This document shows, piece after piece, positions 7,338 through 16,572 of a stretch of 64,000 nt of DNA. How positions within the stretch are numbered: the first letter of the stretch is position 1; the number at the start of each line of letters is the position of its first letter. A program made the position numbers and the translations under genes. The DNA is from Candidatus Raymondbacteria bacterium RIFOXYA2_FULL_49_16 (GTDB lineage: Bacteria; Fibrobacterota; OXYB2-FULL-49-7; XYB2-FULL-49-35): assembly GCA_001789205.1 (NCBI GenBank), contig MFYT01000015.1, positions 1 to 64,000 of the forward strand, in the 5' to 3' direction. Under the pieces are notes generated by a model that did no database searches, had not been told where the DNA came from, and saw only the letters and a program-made list of their open reading frames with translations.

Positions 7338-8447
7338 ATGGCAACACTTTCATTCAGAAATGTGGTCAAAGAGTTTCCCGGTGGCGTCCAGGCTGTAAAG
7401 AATTTCAACCTCGAAGTCTCTGACCGCGAGTTTATCGTGCTTGTCGGACCATCGGGCTGCGGCAAAACAACCACATTGCGCATGGTTGCCGGCCTCGAAG
7501 AGATTTCGCGCGGCGAGATATTTATTGATAATGTCCGTATCAACGATGTGCCGCCCAAAGACCGTGACATTGCCATGGTCTTCCAGAACTATGCTCTCTA
7601 TCCTCATATGGATGTATACAACAACATGGCTTTTGGCCTCAAACTCCGTAAAATGGCAAAGGACGAAATCGACCGCCGCGTCAAAGAAGCGGGCGAGATC
7701 CTCGCCATCACCGAATACCTGCAGCGCAGGCCAAAGGAGCTTTCGGGCGGCCAAATGCAGCGCGTGGCAGTGGGCCGCGCCATTGTGCGTAACGCCAAAG
7801 TCTATTTGTTTGATGAGCCCCTCTCAAATCTCGACGCCAAGCTGCGCGTTGAAATGCGCGCCGAACTCAATCGTCTCCACAACCGCCTCCAGGCAACAAT
7901 GATCTATGTTACCCACGACCAGGTCGAAGCCATGACCCTGGGCGATCGCATTGTCATTATGCTCAATGGGCTTGTTCAACAGTGCGACACCCCCCTTATA
8001 ATCTACGATCGGCCGGTCAATAAGTTCGTGGCCAGCTTTATCGGCAGTCCCTCCATGAATTTTCTCGACGGACACCTTGAAAAGGCCGCTGCCGGATACC
8101 GGTTCGGCTTTGGCGACAACCATATCAAGATTCCCGAGAAATTAAACGATAAGATCAAAAACCACGGCGGCAAGCAGGTCTTCTTCGGTATCCGGCCCGA
8201 ACACGTCTACGACGCCAAATTCGCAAAAGAGAAGAAGGCCGACGACACCATTGTGGGCACGGTCGAGGTCATCGAACGGCTTGGCCACGAAATCCTCGTT
8301 TACCTGAGCATTTCCGGGCAAAAGCTCATCCTCAAGGAAGACGCGCACAGCAAAGCCGAGGTGGGCGAGAAGATGGAAATATCGTTCAATTACGATATGA
8401 TCCACGTCTTCGACAAAGAAACCGAAGAGAACCTGGTTGTGAAGTAA
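7338..8447 (+). CDS. ABC transporter ATPase, MalK/UgpC/MsmK family
   Basis: Protein of 369 aa, the normal length for sugar-importer ATPases of the CUT1 class. Walker A GPSGCGKTT (about residues 37-45), Q-loop VFQNYALYPHM, signature LSGGQMQRVAVGRA (about 134), Walker B VYLFDEPLSNLDAKLR and the switch His in YVTHDQVEAMTLGDR are all present, followed by the C-terminal TOBE/regulatory region (ERLGHEILVYL). It would energise import of a sugar or glycerol phosphate. No permease or binding-protein gene is adjacent, so it probably serves transporters encoded elsewhere, as MsmK does. The ribosome site is AAAGGAA. Confidence 0.9.
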   Translation: MATLSFRNVVKEFPGGVQAVKNFNLEVSDREFIVLVGPSGCGKTTTLRMVAGLEEISRGEIFIDNVRINDVPPKDRDIAMVFQNYALYPHMDVYNNMAFGLKLRKMAKDEIDRRVKEAGEILAITEYLQRRPKELSGGQMQRVAVGRAIVRNAKVYLFDEPLSNLDAKLRVEMRAELNRLHNRLQATMIYVTHDQVEAMTLGDRIVIMLNGLVQQCDTPLIIYDRPVNKFVASFIGSPSMNFLDGHLEKAAAGYRFGFGDNHIKIPEKLNDKIKNHGGKQVFFGIRPEHVYDAKFAKEKKADDTIVGTVEVIERLGHEILVYLSISGQKLILKEDAHSKAEVGEKMEISFNYDMIHVFDKETEENLVVK

Positions 8448-8472
8448 CCGGTTCCATCCGCGAAATACTAGT

Positions 8473-9960
8473 ATGTCCGGTCGCAAAGGGGTTCTGCTTA
8501 TCCGGAGCGAGACCCCGGTCAACGTCAAATTCTCCTATATCCCCAACAGCCTTCTGGTGCTGGCCGAGGCCCTGCTTAAGCACGGGTATCAGCCGTCAAT
8601 TATTGACATGAAGGTCCAGGATTGGCGGGCCGCGCTCAACGCGATCGACATTGACTTGCTCCTCTACGCGGGCATTGGCACGCTCACCGGGCCGCAGATT
8701 CAGTACGGTCTTGAGATCGCGCGCGCCCTGCGTGAAAAAAGGAGCGATTTGCCTATTATATGGGGGGGGGTGCACCCCAGTTTGCTGCCCGAGGAGACCG
8801 TGGCCCACGATCTTTGCGACGCGGTGGTGCGCGGCGAGGCAGAGGAGACGGTTGTCGAGCTGGCGCAGCGTATTGAGGCTGGGGAATCGTACTACAATGT
8901 GAGGGGCTGCACCTTCAAGCTGGAGGGAAAGATTGTTTCCACGCCCGACCGCGACTGGACCGATTTAGACGCCATTGGGCTGTTGCCCTATCATCTTCTT
9001 GATATGAAGAAATACGACATTGACTCGTATTTTACCTACCATTCAAGCCGCGGGTGCCCGCACAACTGCGGGTTCTGCATTAACCTCGCCTACAATAAAA
9101 AGACCTTCCGGGCCCAGAGCGCGGAAAAGATCGTGAACAATATCGAGCATATTCTCCGGCCCTACGGCGTTAAGACCATTTATTTTACCGACGACAATTT
9201 TCTGGTCAACCGGCAGCGCATAGAGACCATGGCCCGGCTCATCATTGAACGCGGCCTGAAGTTCGACTGGATCGCAAGCTGCAGGTTTGACTATTTTGTC
9301 AAATACGACGCCCGGTTTCTCTCGCTGCTGAAGGAGAGCGGGTGCGTGCGCCTGGGCTATGGGGCTGAGAGCGGGTCGCGCCGCATCCTCGAATATATAG
9401 ACAAGGGCATTACGCCCGACCAGGTGCTCTCCTCAGTCCAAAAGGCGCGCGACGCGGGCATTAAAATGATGCCCGTGAGCTTCATGTACGGGTTTCCGGG
9501 CGAGACCCGCGACGACCTTCTGGCCTCGCTCGATCTTATCGACAAGATCCGTGAGACAACGGGCGCCAATACTGTCATCAACGGTATCTTCCTCATGACC
9601 CCCTATCCGGGCATCCCGCTGTCCGATGAATTGAAAAAGATGGGTTTTCAGTTTCCATCGTCGTTCGAGGCGTGGGGACGCTATACCATGGGCGAGGTTG
9701 TGGACAAGCGCATTTTCTGGTTGGACCGGGACTATCTTATCGAGGCTTTTTGCGCCGCGAACATCGCCCGGTTCCATTTTTTCGTGCAGATTGGCGCGGG
9801 CAAGCGGCTCAAATCCCCGTTGCTCAGGCTGCTCTACCGGCTTTTCATCCTGCCCTTCCTGCTCTCCGAGAAACTCCGGTGGAAACGGCGGTATTTTAAG
9901 CATCCGTATGAGTGGTACCTCTGGTCGTTTATCAGAAACACCTACCTGCAGGGAACCTAG
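8473..9960 (+). CDS. B12-binding-domain radical SAM protein
   Basis: Protein of 495 aa. The N-terminal 150 residues form a Rossmann-like B12-binding fold (LRSETPV...SLLVLAEALLKHGYQPSIID, IIWGGVHPSLLPEE). The radical SAM core follows with the CX3CX2C cluster motif in SSRGCPHNCGFCI (about residues 191-203), and later YGAESGSRRILEYIDKG and FMYGFPGETRDDL, as in the large class that includes BchE, HpnJ and similar enzymes. Specific substrate unknown. The downstream membrane and glycosyltransferase genes suggest lipid or glycan modification. The C-terminal 100 residues are basic and may lie on the membrane. Confidence 0.85.
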   Translation: MSGRKGVLLIRSETPVNVKFSYIPNSLLVLAEALLKHGYQPSIIDMKVQDWRAALNAIDIDLLLYAGIGTLTGPQIQYGLEIARALREKRSDLPIIWGGVHPSLLPEETVAHDLCDAVVRGEAEETVVELAQRIEAGESYYNVRGCTFKLEGKIVSTPDRDWTDLDAIGLLPYHLLDMKKYDIDSYFTYHSSRGCPHNCGFCINLAYNKKTFRAQSAEKIVNNIEHILRPYGVKTIYFTDDNFLVNRQRIETMARLIIERGLKFDWIASCRFDYFVKYDARFLSLLKESGCVRLGYGAESGSRRILEYIDKGITPDQVLSSVQKARDAGIKMMPVSFMYGFPGETRDDLLASLDLIDKIRETTGANTVINGIFLMTPYPGIPLSDELKKMGFQFPSSFEAWGRYTMGEVVDKRIFWLDRDYLIEAFCAANIARFHFFVQIGAGKRLKSPLLRLLYRLFILPFLLSEKLRWKRRYFKHPYEWYLWSFIRNTYLQGT

Positions 9961-9975
9961 GGCGGAGCGCCTTCA

Positions 9976-10944
9976 GTGAAAAAGTACATTACCATTACGC
10001 TGCAGGCCGGTTTCTCAGTATTGCTCATCTATTTTCTGATACGCAAGGCCGATTTCCATTCAGTGGCCGGATATCTCCGCGCGTGCAGCTTTAAATTCAT
10101 CGCGCTTATCTACGCCTCGTACATTCTGTTGAATATTGGACAGGTTCTGCGCTGGTATTTCCTGGTCAGGAATTTTTCGTCCGATATCCGGGTTCACAAA
10201 ATTCTTAAATACCACATGGCCGCGATTTTTTTTCACGGGTTTATTCCTTCGTCCATGAGCATTGAGCTCATCAAGGGCTATCAGCTCTCCCGTCTCATTG
10301 AAGGCAAGAAGGCGTACGGCTCCGTGATCTTTGGCAAGGTGATGGGCGTTGGAGTGCTCTTTGTCTTTTTCGTCTGCATCATCGCTTTTAAACCTTCCAT
10401 TCTCATGCAGAGCGCATTTGCAAAACAGGTCATCTGGGGCATGGCGGGATTTCTGCTGCTGGGCTGCCTGGTATTCAGCAAAAAGGTCTCGCGCATCCTT
10501 TTTGGGAGATTCAGCGGATTTTTTCAGACAGGCATGCTGAAAAAAGTCAAGGAATTCAGGGAAGAATTGTACAATTATCGGTACAATGTCCGTTCGCTGC
10601 TCTGGGCCGCACTCATGTCGGCCGTTATATACCTGGGATCCATCGCGGCCACCTATTTTTCATTCAGGGCGGTCTCGATCAATGTTCCCTTTCTCGCGTG
10701 CACTGTCTATATTCCGGTGATATATACGCTCATGATGCTGCCGGTCAGCATCAACGGCATTGGCCTTCGTGAAAACCTCCTGCTGGTCTTTTTAAGCGAA
10801 TGGCAGGTGACGCCCGATGTCATGGTAAGCTCGTCCGCCATTATGTACGCTATTTTGTATACGTTTTATTTGGCTGGCGGGCTGGTCATTCTTTTTGACC
10901 GGTTGAAAGGAGTGCGCAGTGGCACAGAAAAAACAGACCCCTAA
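9976..10944 (+). CDS. Flippase-like membrane protein (LPG synthase TM / UPF0104 family)
   Basis: Protein of 322 aa with about eight hydrophobic segments, starting at GTG 9976. It matches the lysylphosphatidylglycerol-synthase transmembrane family (YASYILLNIGQVLRWYFLVR, FFHGFIPSSMSIELIKGYQLSR, LMMLPVSINGIGLREN), members of which are often found with glycosyltransferases and are suspected lipid or glycolipid transporters. Its last 26 bases overlap the next gene, so the two are translationally coupled. Confidence 0.82.
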   Translation: MKKYITITLQAGFSVLLIYFLIRKADFHSVAGYLRACSFKFIALIYASYILLNIGQVLRWYFLVRNFSSDIRVHKILKYHMAAIFFHGFIPSSMSIELIKGYQLSRLIEGKKAYGSVIFGKVMGVGVLFVFFVCIIAFKPSILMQSAFAKQVIWGMAGFLLLGCLVFSKKVSRILFGRFSGFFQTGMLKKVKEFREELYNYRYNVRSLLWAALMSAVIYLGSIAATYFSFRAVSINVPFLACTVYIPVIYTLMMLPVSINGIGLRENLLLVFLSEWQVTPDVMVSSSAIMYAILYTFYLAGGLVILFDRLKGVRSGTEKTDP

Positions 10945-13339
10945 ACCCGCAATGCAGGAGAAAAAGGAACAGCCTGGGTTTTCGCTTCAATCGCTTCCTG
11001 TCTGGGTTCCCTATGCGGTCATTGGTCTGCTCACCCTTATCTTTTTTATGCCCTTCCTCGCCTCTTCAGATATGATCTTTGGCACGGACACGGTCAATGG
11101 CATTTATTCGCGTTTTTTTTACGCTGACTTCTTTTCCCACTACCATGATTTCCCACGCTGGCTGTCGGTCACGCTCTCGGGCATGCCCACGCTTGAGGCC
11201 TTTATGGCCGATATGTTTTATCCGCTGACACCGCTCCAGTTCATTATGGACGTGCCCCGCGCACTGGGATACAAGTTTTTCTTCACAATCATGGTCGCGG
11301 GTCTTTTCATGTACCTCTTCCTGAAACAGGGGCTGCGCCTCAGAAGCCTGGTGGCGCTCTTTGGTGCCATTGCCTACATGTTCAACACTGAATTTGTTTC
11401 ACATCTGTATCCTGGCCACGATGGCAAAATGTTCGTCATCAGTCTGCTGCCTTTGGCGCTCTTTGGCCTCAAGCGGCTTGTTGATACGCGCGCGCTCATT
11501 TATTCGGCAATGCTTGCCTGCGCCATTGGCCTCATGTTGCTTTCGTCGCATGTGCAGACAACCTATTTTGCCCTTTGGGGCATTGGTTTTTTCTTTCTTT
11601 TCGAAACCATGCGGTATTATCTCCGCGAGCGGTCAAAGGCCCAGGCTGTGCAACGCAGCGTGCTCTTCACCTTTGCCATTGTGCTTGGCCTTGGCCTGGG
11701 CATGATCCAGTTTTTGCCGCCTTATAAATTTTCCAAGACCTTTTCCGTGCGCGGCGAGGAGGGGGAAAAGACCAGCTACGAACACGCCATATCCTGGTCA
11801 CTTCACCCCGAGGAGACCGCGGCGCTGGTTGTTCCCGAATTCTGCGGTTTTGCCGACAAGGATAACCTGAACAAGGTGGTCTATTGGGGACGCAATTATT
11901 TCAAATTGAACAACGAGTACGCGGGCATTGTTGTGCTGGTGTGCGCGTTTGCGTTCCTTATATTCTTCCGGCGCGATCCCATGCTCATCTACTGGGGGTG
12001 CATTGCCCTGGGAGCGCTTGTCTACGCGCTTGGGGGAAATACGCCTTTTTTCTACCTGTTCTATACGCTGGTTCCCGGGGTTAAACTGTTCCGGGGACCC
12101 AGCATGATCATGTTCTGGTTTTCCATGGCGCTTGCCATCATGGCATCGTATGGCCTCAACCGTTTGTTTGATGAATCAAATACGCTCAAGACGGAACAAC
12201 GCGTACGGTTTGCGAAAAACCTGCTGATCACGTTCGTTGTGTGCGCGGGACTTACGCTCGTGGTTTCCGGCGGCCGTGACATGGTCCTGGGCATCTGGAA
12301 GGGTGTTTTTTACTCGGGCTTTCCCGCGGAAAAGAACGCCTATTTCAACGCCAATTATCCGGCTTTTATCAAGGGTGCGTGGTTTGCGCTCCTGTTCGGC
12401 GGCGGCGCCCTGCTCGGGCTGTATGCTTTTTTAAAGGAACGCCTGACCGCTGGCGCGCTGGCGGTCCTGCTTAGTATCTGCGCCGCGGCTGATCTAATGC
12501 GCGTGGACTCCTATTTTTACAAACTGGTCAATCCCGCCGAATATCTCGCGAAAAACGAGCCTGCGCTCAACGACCTTGCGCTCAAGAGCCGCACTGACCG
12601 CTTCCGCGTCCTGCCGGTGCCGGGCCATACGGGTCAGAACGACGTTCAGCGGTATGGGCTCGAGAGCGCGCTTGGGTTTCATGACAATGAGCTGAAAACA
12701 TACCGTGAATTCACCGGAGGCCAGGAACGCGACAACCTGCTCTATCTGCTCAAGCGCGGCGTGCTCGAGGGAAATCCCTTTCTCGATCTGCTCAACGTCA
12801 AATACATTGTCTACAGGCCGGGCCAAAACAAGCCGCTGGTGTATGCGCTCAACCGGGGGGCGTGTGCGCGGGCCTTTTGCGCGCCAACGTACGAGGTTGT
12901 GCCTGAAAAAGAGATATCCGCCCGGCTCCGCGCGCCCGGCTTTCCCTATAAAGAGAAGTTACTGCTCGAAAAGGCGGTGCCGTTGTTTGCACCGCCAGCA
13001 CTCGATTCCGTCTCGCAGCCAGCTCCGGGCATTGTCACCAGTATGGTCTACGAGGGAGATGTCAAGACCTATAACGTCACCATGCAGCGGCCGGGTCTTC
13101 TTTTTCTCTCCGAAGTCTATCTGCCCTACTGGAAGGCGTACGACAAGGGCGAACCGGCCGAGATATATAAAACCGATGGTGCTCTCATGTCCATACCACT
13201 CGCTGCTGGAGACCATAGCATTGTCGTGCGGTACGAATCGCCAAATATAAAACTGGGCGCACGAATCACCTTTTTGGCCCTGATCTTCTGCGCGGGCATT
13301 GTAATTTTCTATCTATTAAGACGGCAGGAAAACCAATGA
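10919..13339 (+). CDS. YfhO-family membrane protein
   Basis: Protein of 806 aa from a GTG start inside the previous gene. About a dozen transmembrane helices occupy residues 30-540 (for example VPYAVIGLLTLIFFMPFLAS), including the family features DTVNGIYSRFFYADFF, WLSVTLSGMPTLEAF and YPGHDGKMFVISLLPLALFGL. A soluble, mostly beta C-terminal domain (560-780) is followed by one last helix. YfhO-type proteins are GT-C-fold-like glycosyltransferases; in Gram-positives they help glycosylate teichoic acid. Here a role in transferring a lipid-linked sugar on the outer face of the inner membrane is inferred from the neighbouring polyprenol-phosphate mannosyltransferase. Confidence 0.88.
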   Translation: MAQKKQTPKPAMQEKKEQPGFSLQSLPVWVPYAVIGLLTLIFFMPFLASSDMIFGTDTVNGIYSRFFYADFFSHYHDFPRWLSVTLSGMPTLEAFMADMFYPLTPLQFIMDVPRALGYKFFFTIMVAGLFMYLFLKQGLRLRSLVALFGAIAYMFNTEFVSHLYPGHDGKMFVISLLPLALFGLKRLVDTRALIYSAMLACAIGLMLLSSHVQTTYFALWGIGFFFLFETMRYYLRERSKAQAVQRSVLFTFAIVLGLGLGMIQFLPPYKFSKTFSVRGEEGEKTSYEHAISWSLHPEETAALVVPEFCGFADKDNLNKVVYWGRNYFKLNNEYAGIVVLVCAFAFLIFFRRDPMLIYWGCIALGALVYALGGNTPFFYLFYTLVPGVKLFRGPSMIMFWFSMALAIMASYGLNRLFDESNTLKTEQRVRFAKNLLITFVVCAGLTLVVSGGRDMVLGIWKGVFYSGFPAEKNAYFNANYPAFIKGAWFALLFGGGALLGLYAFLKERLTAGALAVLLSICAAADLMRVDSYFYKLVNPAEYLAKNEPALNDLALKSRTDRFRVLPVPGHTGQNDVQRYGLESALGFHDNELKTYREFTGGQERDNLLYLLKRGVLEGNPFLDLLNVKYIVYRPGQNKPLVYALNRGACARAFCAPTYEVVPEKEISARLRAPGFPYKEKLLLEKAVPLFAPPALDSVSQPAPGIVTSMVYEGDVKTYNVTMQRPGLLFLSEVYLPYWKAYDKGEPAEIYKTDGALMSIPLAAGDHSIVVRYESPNIKLGARITFLALIFCAGIVIFYLLRRQENQ

Positions 13340-14244
13340 AGCGAGTCCTCATAACCGGCGTCAACGGCCTTCTGGGCCAAAATCTCCAGCGTGCGCTTGC
13401 AGGCACGCACTCACTTTCGGGTGTAGACCTGCAGCCCGAGGCCTATTTGCCAGGACTCAACGAATACGCCACGCTCGACATCACCGACAGGACACAGGTG
13501 GCTGAATTTTTCAAAAAGCGGCGATTTGACTGGATTGTGAATACAGCGGCCATGACCAATGTTGATCTGTGCGAAACAGAGCGCGAACGTGCTGAACGTA
13601 TCAATACGGGCGGCGTCGCTGCCCTGATTTCTGAAAAAGGGGCAGCGTGCCGGTTCATGCAGATTTCCACTGACTATGTTTTTGACGGCGCAGCAGGCCC
13701 CTATAGCGATACTGCCAAGCCGAACCCTGTTGGCTTTTACGGGGAGACCAAATACCGGGCAGAACAGCTGGTGTTGGGTCACTCGCCCCTTGATTGTGTG
13801 GTGCGTATTATGGTGCTTTATGGCACAGGCAAAGGCCTGCGGCCCAATTTCATCGACTGGGTGGTTTCGTCGCTTCGGGCCGGGAAGACGATCCCGGTGG
13901 TCACGGACCAGACCGGCAACATCACCCTGGCAAGCAACTGCGCGCGCAACATCGGGGCGCTCATCAACAACGATGTTTCGGGGATTATCAGCTTTGCAGG
14001 GGCGGATATCCTGAGCAGATACGATATCGCCTGCGCTGTTGCCCGGCATTTTTCACTCAACGAGGCGCTGATTCGGCCGATTGCCACCGCGGAACTGAAA
14101 CAGGCCGCTCCCCGGCCGCTCAAATCCGGGTTTCTCATGGAGCGGGCCAGGGCCATGGATGGGATAACCCTTTTAACATTCAAGGAACAGCTATTGCGTT
14201 ATGAGCGAGAACAAAAAGACGCTGATTATCCTGCCAACGTATAA
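13336..14244 (+). CDS. dTDP-4-dehydrorhamnose reductase-like (RmlD superfamily)
   Basis: Protein of 302 aa, start overlapping the YfhO stop (ATGA). It is an extended SDR with NAD(P) motif GVNGLLG at the N-terminus, STDYVFDG and the catalytic YGETK (about residues 136-140). These are hallmarks of RmlD, which reduces dTDP-4-keto-6-deoxy-L-mannose to dTDP-L-rhamnose. The other rml genes are absent here, so the substrate may differ. The gene runs 44 bp into the next one. Confidence 0.78.
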   Translation: MKRVLITGVNGLLGQNLQRALAGTHSLSGVDLQPEAYLPGLNEYATLDITDRTQVAEFFKKRRFDWIVNTAAMTNVDLCETERERAERINTGGVAALISEKGAACRFMQISTDYVFDGAAGPYSDTAKPNPVGFYGETKYRAEQLVLGHSPLDCVVRIMVLYGTGKGLRPNFIDWVVSSLRAGKTIPVVTDQTGNITLASNCARNIGALINNDVSGIISFAGADILSRYDIACAVARHFSLNEALIRPIATAELKQAAPRPLKSGFLMERARAMDGITLLTFKEQLLRYEREQKDADYPANV

Positions 14245-14920
14245 CGAGCAGGAAAACCTCGAAAAGGCGATCGCAGCCATATTTGTCGTGGTCCCCGGGG
14301 CCAACATTCTCGTGGTTGATGACAATTCACCCGATGGTACGGGCGCCATCGCCGACCGCGTCGCGGCCGAGGACCAGCGCGTTTTTGCGCTGCACCGCGC
14401 AGGCAAGAGTGGCCTGGGCAAGGCCTATCTCGACGGCTTTCGGTATGCTCTCGAAAAAGGATACGACTATATTTTCGAGATGGACGCTGACCTTTCACAC
14501 GACCCCCGGTATCTTCCCGATTTTTTCTCGGCCGTTGAAACAAGCGACCTGGTCATTGGGTCGCGCTATATAAAAGGGGTCAATGTCATTAACTGGCCCA
14601 TGGCGCGCCTGCTGCTCAGTTTCGCGGGAAACATGTACGCCAGGTTTGTCACGGGCATGAACGTTACTGACCTTACCGGCGGATTCAAATGCTTCAGGCG
14701 CGAGGCGCTTGCGGCGCTCGATTTCTCCAAAATCAGTTCCAGCGGCTATTCATTCCAGATAGAAGTGAGTTATATTCTATGGAAGAAGGGGTTCCGGATC
14801 AGGGAAATCCCCATTATTTTTGTGGATAGGCAGTTCGGAGAAACTAAAATGTCAACCGGCATCATCCGGGAGGCGCTGTTCCTCATATGGAAACTCAGGT
14901 TCAGAAACATCCATCGCTGA
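14201..14920 (+). CDS. Polyprenol-phosphate mannosyltransferase (Dpm1-like GT2)
   Basis: Protein of 239 aa, the length of single-domain Dpm1 enzymes. The N-terminal TLIILPTYNEQENLEKAI, VVDDNSPDGTGAIAD, the metal-binding EMDADLSHDP and GSRYIKGV are diagnostic of dolichol/polyprenol-phosphate-mannose synthases. It likely makes a polyprenyl-phosphate sugar donor at the inner membrane for a GT-C enzyme; the YfhO protein two genes upstream is the obvious candidate user. It overlaps genes at both ends. Confidence 0.88.
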   Translation: MSENKKTLIILPTYNEQENLEKAIAAIFVVVPGANILVVDDNSPDGTGAIADRVAAEDQRVFALHRAGKSGLGKAYLDGFRYALEKGYDYIFEMDADLSHDPRYLPDFFSAVETSDLVIGSRYIKGVNVINWPMARLLLSFAGNMYARFVTGMNVTDLTGGFKCFRREALAALDFSKISSSGYSFQIEVSYILWKKGFRIREIPIIFVDRQFGETKMSTGIIREALFLIWKLRFRNIHR

Positions 14921-16542
14921 ATGGGGGCGGAGCCGAGGGCGGAGTCTCCCTTTCGGTCATCATCGTCAGCTACAATGTGTCGGGTTTTCTCGACCATTGC
15001 CTCGATTCGGTGATCAAGGCGTGCACCGGGATCAGGGCTGAAATCATTGTGGTCGACAATGCCTCGACTGATACCACGGTGGAGATGGTGCGGAACAAGT
15101 ATCCGGGAGTTGCGCTCATCGAAAACCCGCGTAATGTGGGGTACTCGGCCGCCAACAACCAGGGCATAACGCGCGCCCGCGGCGCCTATTCCCTCCTGCT
15201 CAACCCGGATACCATTGTCCCTTCCAACGCTTGCACGCTTTCGATAGACTTCCTCGAAAAACATCCGGACATAGGGCTCATGAGTCTCAAAATTGTTAAC
15301 GCGGACGGCACCTTCCAACCCGCGTGCCGGCGCGGTTTTCCCACGCCCACCACGGCGTTCTACCGTATGACAGGGTTGTCCCATCTGTTTCCCCGGAGCA
15401 GCCGTTTCGGTAAGTACAACCTTACCTTTCTCGACGAGGACGCGGAGAGCGACGTTGACGCGGTCTGCGGGGCCTACATGATGGTGCGCACCAGCCTGCT
15501 CAAGGACATCGGCGGGTTTGACGAGGATTTTTTCATGTATGGCGAGGACATCGATCTCTGCTACAAGATCAAGGAGCGGGGGTCCCGGGTGTATTACTAT
15601 CCGGCAAGCGAGATCATCCATTTCAAAGGCGAGAGTTCGCGGAAAAACCGGCTCCAGAGCGCGCTGAATTTTTACAATTCGATGTTTATCTTCTCGAAGA
15701 AACATTTTGGCCAGCGCATGAGCTTCTTTCCCAAATGGCTCCTTTTTCTGGGTATTTTTCTCAACGCCTTCTTCAAGATCATCGGGGGCTGGCTGTTCAA
15801 ATACCTTCCCTTTCTCATCGACATCGTCATTGTCAACGCGGTGCTCTTTGCCGCGCTCAATATCAAATTCGGTTCCGAGGGCAATGTCTACAAATACACC
15901 GAGGGCGTCTGGTATATAATGCTCCATTGCGGTATTTCGCTCCTTTTTGTCCTCACCTTCCAGTTCAGCGGACTCTATGGCGGAAAACCCAAGACGCTTT
16001 CCGAATACGCCAAGGCGATCTTCGTGGCCTCGCTGCTTTTTTTCTCCTTTGCCTATTTTATACCCAACATCCGGTATTCGCGCATTGCTTTCATCACCAC
16101 CAGTCTCGGGCTCTTTGCCGCTTTACCGGCATGGCGGATACTTCTGTATCCCACAGCGCTCAAGATGCGCACGGCCATTGCCCGCACCCGCAAACATTTG
16201 ATCATCGGGACCGGTGAAAAGGCCTTCCGCATCCACCAGAAATTGCAAAAGGACCGCGAATACCAGTCCTGTTTCGCCGGGTTTGTGAAAAACGATGAGC
16301 CAATCACCGGGGTTCCCGCTGAAGCTGTTATAGGCCCCCTTTCCGAAATCGAACTTATTATCGAGAAAAAAAAAATACGGGAGGTCTTCCTCGCCCTGCC
16401 CGACCATCATTCCTTTGATCTCATGGGCTTTATCAATTACTGCCTCAGGAACAATATTTACCTTAAAATAGTCCAAGATATGCACGGGAAAGACGAATAT
16501 TATATATTAGATATAAATATGTCAGAAAGTATTATATTATAG
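14887..16542 (+). CDS. GT2 glycosyltransferase fused to membrane and CoA-binding-like domains
   Basis: Protein of 551 aa. Residues 20-270 are a rhamnosyltransferase-type GT2 domain (LSVIIVSYNVSGFL, LLLNPDTIVP, GAYMMVRTSLLKDIGGFDEDFFMYGEDIDLCYK). Residues 285-430 hold about five hydrophobic helices. Residues 435-550 (KHLIIGTGEKAFRIHQKL, FAGFVKNDEP, REVFLALPDHH) resemble the N-terminal nucleotide-binding domain of WbaP/PglC-type polyisoprenyl-phosphate hexose-1-phosphate transferases. The catalytic sugar-phosphate-transferase domain that normally follows is missing: the reading frame stops directly after the binding domain. Start overlaps the previous gene by 34 bp. Confidence 0.8.
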   Translation: METQVQKHPSLNGGGAEGGVSLSVIIVSYNVSGFLDHCLDSVIKACTGIRAEIIVVDNASTDTTVEMVRNKYPGVALIENPRNVGYSAANNQGITRARGAYSLLLNPDTIVPSNACTLSIDFLEKHPDIGLMSLKIVNADGTFQPACRRGFPTPTTAFYRMTGLSHLFPRSSRFGKYNLTFLDEDAESDVDAVCGAYMMVRTSLLKDIGGFDEDFFMYGEDIDLCYKIKERGSRVYYYPASEIIHFKGESSRKNRLQSALNFYNSMFIFSKKHFGQRMSFFPKWLLFLGIFLNAFFKIIGGWLFKYLPFLIDIVIVNAVLFAALNIKFGSEGNVYKYTEGVWYIMLHCGISLLFVLTFQFSGLYGGKPKTLSEYAKAIFVASLLFFSFAYFIPNIRYSRIAFITTSLGLFAALPAWRILLYPTALKMRTAIARTRKHLIIGTGEKAFRIHQKLQKDREYQSCFAGFVKNDEPITGVPAEAVIGPLSEIELIIEKKKIREVFLALPDHHSFDLMGFINYCLRNNIYLKIVQDMHGKDEYYILDINMSESIIL

Positions 16543-16572
16543 ATTTTAGAGGACGGGTTGAAGGAGGTTGTT

